From contig NC_087247.1 in NCBI RefSeq assembly GCF_037042905.1, positions 45,004,420 through 45,068,419 on the forward strand: a stretch of 64,000 nucleotides of DNA, in the 5' to 3' direction. This DNA is from Lytechinus pictus (lineage: Eukaryota; Echinodermata; Echinoidea; Temnopleuroida; Toxopneustidae). The position numbers and the translations under genes are program-made. This document shows, piece after piece, positions 59,025 to 64,000 of the stretch. The notes below the pieces were generated by a model. That model made no database searches and was not told where the DNA came from. It saw only the letters and a list, made by a program, of their open reading frames with translations. The stretch's first letter is position 1, and each line of letters opens with the position of its first letter.

Positions 59025-61530
59025 TTTGTCAAGGCGCCTTCAAGGCGGGCACACTATTTCCCCGCCTTCTTGTAAAAAATGATATGGACTATTTTGTTAA
59101 ATCCATGAATGCAATTTTTATTGCAATGCCACATTATTCTGATCAGAATTTAATCCAGACTAATTGAGGGTGAATTCATGAAAAGGAGCTTGAAACTTCA
59201 ATTAGGGGCAAGAAATAAATCTACTCAGACTGATAGGAAACTAGGTTTGACCCAGCTTTTCACAAACACAACCAGAGTGCCCTCTATACCCGCTCAATGG
59301 GGATTGTATTACATGGGATCTTGCATAGATAATGCAGCGTTGAAAGACATTAGCATTATCCCAGATGAGCAAGGGGTGTCTTCCAAGCTGCGCACCCCCT
59401 CAGTCTTCTGGCTCCCTCGTGGTTGTGAAGTAGGCTGGTTTAATGAGCAACGATTAATCAGGAATATTGGTGTGTCATTATGCGCTGCTGCTAATTACAA
59501 GGACACAAGTGGATACTGTTGTGATTGACTGATTTAGAGAGTACACAAATAATACACCTATGTTTACTTCAAAAGCATTACTGATTTCTTGTAATTGATT
59601 GGAAGTGATTGTAGAATATTATTTTTTATACAAAATTCTCACTCTTTCCAATATGGGTTCTTAATTATGATAGTACTTAAAACCAGATTTCTAGCATAGT
59701 GGGTAGAATGCAGAGTAGTACGTCTGCTTCAAAGCATAGGTCTACAGCTTAGATGTGACTGCATCCTTTGAACATTACATGCAAATGTACAAAGCTTTCT
59801 ATGATACAACTTAGGAATACCGAACATTAAACTGTTCATCACTGTTTTAAGGAAAGTTTTTAAGCAAGTGTAAGATTTTGAAAACTATATCAATAGCATT
59901 TGAATGAAGTCTTGATTAGGTTTTCCATTTTGTAGGATCATGTCTCACTGAAGATCACTGTATACAAAATGGTTTCAATTGCATTTTGTTCATTTCCCCC
60001 TGCACATTTATGAAGGAAATATGTGAGTGTGGGGCTGTAAGCAACTGCTTCTGAAGTTCTGAACATCACTAGTAATGTAGATATCATTCAAATGCTAGTA
60101 ATTTTCAATTGGTATTAGTATTACTTTAACTTACTAAATGTTTCCCTCATAAAAATGGGTTTCCTTTTTTGATAATGCACCCTGTATAGAAACGATTAGC
60201 GAAATCAATCATTGTTATCAACACAATGAAATGAGTGCCTAGATAGAAAACTATACTGAGAAAATAACTGATATTTGATGTCAATTAGACGATTATGTTG
60301 AAGCAATATAGGAAGGGGAGACAGAACAATATATTGTAGTTCAGTTTAATTAAAACAAACTTTGCTGTTAATATTATAGGATATCATGTAGTATAGAAAA
60401 AGGAGCTACTCAGCGCAATTCATAACAAAAATGGTGCTGAAGAAACCAATAAAATAAATACATGAAGGCTCAAAACAAATGCAATTAGAAATGAATAGGA
60501 ATAGCTATTGCACTCAAAACAATATTTTCATATTTGGACAGAATATACTTTTTTATGACATTTGCTCCAGCAACAATTGCTGCGCTATAAATTCCACACA
60601 CTAATCAAATAGCTAACTTCGACCCTGGTTTTAATACTGCACCATACCCTAAACCTAGCATAAAACATAACCTTAACCCTACATCTTAAATATAAAGCCC
60701 AGAGCTTGTCACAGGACCAAAAGTGCACCCTTAAGCATGGTAGTTTTCTGTCCACTTGCACTTTATCTTTTTCCCATTCTGTGGGACAGATTACCTGTTA
60801 CCTCGATGTATTTCATAATCACCATTGCTACATTGGTCAATTATCTTTGAGTTGACCTACATTAATATATACATTCATCGCTTCTGGCAAGTTTTTGATA
60901 GGCTTTATACCAGGAACATTTCATGCAACTGCATGTTTAAGAGGCTATATTAGACACAATTATGACATTTCTTTTTGGAGAAAATGATATGAGCTATTAC
61001 AGAAATAGATGTGAATGAATGAGAGATATACTGAATTCTTCATGATCATATTCATCTAAGTAAACTGAATTCATGTCTTTCTTTTGAATATCTTCAAATA
61101 GATAGAAAAGAGATTAAAAACTAATTGGGGAGCTTCATCAACGCCAGTGCCTGTAATGAATTATACAAAAAAATATCAACAAGAATATTGTCATAAGGGG
61201 AACTACAAACTGGGGCTTGTAAGACGTATATAGAATTCAGAAACTCTAAGAATAAGGAAAGGCTTCATTATCAAGTGTTAACCAAGCATAGCTCTGAATA
61301 TATCAGGTCGTTATTAAGAGTATCATGCAACGGAAATGCCTAAGGCCATAGGTTTCTATGCATTTGATGTTGTCCCATGCGGCATAGGACGATGAAAGCG
61401 AAACGAACAAGGAACAAGAGTGTTGCTAAGGCGAGCACATAATACGCCTGCCTGTAACGCAAAAAATTGAGTTATTGGTCAAGCAAGAAAAGTGGAAGAT
61501 GGTGACTTCACCTTTGACCTTCTGACCTAA
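59025..61530 (-). other. CAMK1 intron, middle part; no feature recognised
   Basis: I searched the minus strand for kinase-domain exons and found none. The 116-codon plus-strand frame at 59178-59528 has no recognised motif, no splice borders and no neighbouring exon, so it is not called as a gene. Confidence 0.5.
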
Positions 61531-63158
61531 CAAGGCAAAAGCGATTTTGTGTCTCGCCCACTTATGAAAATAACCAGAAATATTGTGATTTGCAAGGGCA
61601 CGCAACAGAATTGTATAGAAACTTCATTGTGAAATGACTGGGATGAAATAACACTTGTCATAAGAGTCTTGCGTGTAAAATTTAATGTTGACCTGAAAAT
61701 GACCTTTGACTTTACCATGTGACCTCCAACTGCAGCATAACATGCAGGTCCCCCAAGTCCATCTACCTTCCAAGTTTGGTTGAAAAGTGACTTACGGTTG
61801 CGGAGTTAAGTGACATAAGAGAGTCTTGCATATAAACTTTAACGTTGACCTGAAAATAGACCTTACCATGTGACCTCCAACTGCAGCATAACATGCAGTT
61901 CCCCCAAGTCCATCTACCATCCAAGTTTGGTTGAAAAGTGACTTACGGTTGCGGAGTTAAGTGACATAAGAGAGTCTTGCATATAAACTTTAACGTTGAC
62001 CTGAAAATAGACCTTACCATGTGACCTCCAACTGCAGCATAACATGCAGTTCCCCCAAGTCCATCTACCATCCAAGTTTGGTTGAAAAGTGACTTACGGT
62101 TGCGGAGTTAGGTGTCATAAGAGAGTCTTGCATGTAAACTTTAACGTTGACCTGAAAATGACCTTTGACCTTACCATGTGACCTCTGACTGCAGCATTAC
62201 ATGCAGGTCCCCCACGTCCATCTATCATCCAAGTTTGGTTGAAAAGTGACTTACGGTTGCGGAGTTACACTGTAGGTGTCATAAGAGAGTCTTGCATGTA
62301 AAATTTAACGTTGACCTGAAAATGACCTGGACCTTACCATGTGACCTTCGACTGCAGTATAACATGCAGGTCCCCCAAGTCCATCTACCATCCAAGTTTG
62401 GTTGAAAAGTGACTTACGGTTGCGAAGTTAGGTGTCATAAGAGAGTCTTGCATGTTAACTTTAACGTTGACCTGAAAATGACCTTTGACCTTACCATGTG
62501 ACCTACGACTGCAGCATAACATGCAGGTCCCCCAAGTCGATCTACCATCCAAGTTTGGTTGAAAAGTGACTTACGGTTGCGGAGTTACACTGTAGGTGTC
62601 ATAAGAGAGTCTTGCATGTAAAATTTAACGTTGACCTGAAAATGACCTTGACCTTACCATGTGACCTTCGACTGCAGTATAACATGCAGGTCCCCCAAGT
62701 CCATCTAGCATCCAAGTTTGGTTGAAAAGTGACTTACGGTTGCGAAGTTAGGTGTCATAAGAGAGTCTTGCATGTAAACTTTAACGTTGACCTAAAAATG
62801 ACCTTTGACCTTACCATGTGACCTATGACTGCAGCATAAGATGCAGGTCCCCCAAGTCCATCTACCATCCAAGTTTGGTTGAAAAGTGACTTACGGTTGC
62901 GGAGTTAGGTGTCATAAGAGAGTCTTGCATGTAAACTTTAACGTTGACCTGAAAATGACCTTTGACCTTACCATGTGACCTCCGACTGCAGCATAACATG
63001 CAGGTCCCTAAATTCCATCTACCATCCAAGTCTGGTTGAAAAATAATTTACGGTTGTGGAGTTATGTGTCATAAGGTTTGTGACGGACGGACGACAGACG
63101 ACAGACGACATTTGGATCCCTAAGTCTCGCCTTCGCCTCTGGTGGGCGAGACAAAAAT
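61531..63158 (+). mobile_element. Satellite-bearing element, family B, long copy
   Basis: The left end is CAAGGCAAAAGCGATTTTG then GTCTCGCCCAC (61551-61561); the right end is GTGGGCGAGAC preceded by a GTCTCGCC...GGCGAGAC hairpin (63131-63154). Inside are nine to ten units of about 145-165 bp with AATGACCTTTGACCTTACC, CTGCAGCATAACATGCAGG and ACTTACGGTTGCGGAGTTA. Two unit types alternate, with and without an extra ACACTGTA segment. GACGGACGACAGACGACA precedes the right end. It lies in a CAMK1 intron. Confidence 0.88.
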
Positions 63159-63480
63159 CAAGGCTCCCTGGGATCTATGCTAGTATCATACACCAAATTA
63201 TATGAGCCTAGGTTATGGTAAGTTAAACAGAAGTTATCACGCTTTAAGGACTGCAGAAGGGTAAGATGAAAACATGTCATTGTGACCTCGACCTTTGACC
63301 ACAAAATAAATATGCTTCCTGGGATCCATGCTAGTATCATACACACCAATTGATATGAGCCTTGGTTAAATTAAACTGAAGTTATCGCGTTTAGAAGTAA
63401 AATTTAACGGACGGACGGACAGACAGAGGGACAGACACCGAGCGTGATACCATACTATATATGTCCCATAGGACGGGCGT
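63159..63480 (+). repeat. Two diverged units of a GACCTTTGACC-type repeat with GGAC tract
   Basis: CTGGGATCTATGCTAGTATC (63169) recurs as CTGGGATCCATGCTAGTATC about 150 bp later, each followed by CATACAC and ATATGAGCC. Between them lies GTGACCTCGACCTTTGACC. It ends in a GGACGGACGGACAGACAGA tract. It is a third repeat type with AGGTCA-like half-sites, directly beside family B. Confidence 0.75.
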
Positions 63481-63503
63481 ATAAACACTAAGAGGTGGAC
63501 CTA

Positions 63504-63623
63504 CATGTGTGTACCACAAAAAAGGAAACCATGATTCCCAGTTCTAATTTTATAATTAAAACATATGCAATTATTGAGATATCTTACTCTAAAGATGGGT
63601 TTCCTTTTTTTGTGGAACACACT
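63504..63623. mobile_element. Tc1-like MITE, 120 bp
   Basis: CATGTGTGTACCACAAAAAA is mirrored by TTTTTTTGTGGAACACACTG, and TA flanks both sides (63502-63503 and 63624-63625). A half copy (GGGTTTCCTTTTTTGATAAT) is seen near 60160. Confidence 0.65.
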
Positions 63624-63625
63624 GT

Positions 63626-64000
63626 ATATAAAGCCTGTCTATGTGATCCGGTGCAAAGCGATTTTTTCAAGAAATCGCATTTTGCATTAGATATGAAATT
63701 TCTAAATTTTATTCAAAGTTTGGCATATTGTTAGAAAAATTAAAATCATATTTTTACTTTGCGGCAAGCCCTATGGTCGGAGTAAAGTCCAAATCGGCTT
63801 CAAGTTGCAGTCGATGATGACGTCATTACAATATTGAATTGAATTTGTTTTTATTCATTCAGGGAGGCTCTAACTCGACTAAATTTTGATTTTAGTAGTC
63901 CTACCACAATTCTGAACTCTGATCCGTAATATTTTATTAGTTGGATTATCCATATCAAATGTCATCACAATTAATTTCAAATTCGGATTGCAACAAATCG
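63626..64000. other. Right edge, nothing recognised
   Basis: AT-rich sequence, presumably still within the CAMK1 gene. No exon or repeat family identified. Confidence 0.4.

Noticed and set aside
59178..59528. 116-codon plus-strand frame in the CAMK1 intron
   Set aside because: No recognised motif, no splice sites or neighbouring exon, and ordinary intron composition. Could not be supported.

Overview
The window looks like animal nuclear DNA, most likely from a marine invertebrate and probably a sea urchin or other echinoderm. The reasons are single-copy metazoan genes split into short exons with GT/AG introns, a very high load of short terminal-inverted-repeat elements, AGGTCA-type tandem satellites, and homopolymer G/C runs. 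The organism call is inference; the gene calls rest on exon translations and splice sites read directly.

Three genes are supported. (1) Left end, minus strand: nine exons (589-11383) of an SLC18B1-like major-facilitator polyamine/vesicular amine transporter. It starts at 11383 and runs off the left edge, with 364 codons visible. (2) Middle, plus strand: a complete NDUFB11-like gene, a complex I accessory subunit of the mitochondrial inner membrane, with exons 31915-32184, 44222-44349 and 44970-45117. It encodes 181 residues and has a 12 kb first intron. (3) Right end, minus strand: the last two coding exons (57597-57684 and 55094-55234) of a calcium/calmodulin-dependent protein kinase type 1 gene, covering the calmodulin-binding segment and C-terminal tail. 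NDUFB11 and CAMK1 converge on a roughly 10 kb interval that probably holds both 3' UTRs. I see no functional link between the three genes.

The rest is mainly mobile and repetitive DNA. 2.1-2.7 kb and 10.4-11.1 kb hold copies of one element; the second carries a captured fragment of an ABCB1/MDR-type exon and ends 22 bp from SLC18B1 exon 1. 11.8-13.0, 42.1-42.9, 43.0-44.1 and 61.5-63.2 kb are four elements with GTCTCGCC-type ends and an internal satellite full of nuclear-receptor-like DR1 motifs. 13.2-24.1 kb is a cluster of about ten copies of a short two-part cassette with conserved splice-like borders, in both orientations, with several hairpins; I do not recognise it and it is the best candidate for something undescribed. 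24.4-29.2 kb is one giant foldback element whose outer arms are almost identical and contain RFX-like X-box palindromes. Intron 1 of NDUFB11 holds further elements, a 1 kb CT tract and an array of a 20-bp CpG-rich motif with about 110 bp spacing. Several small elements with TTAA or TA target duplications are scattered through the window.
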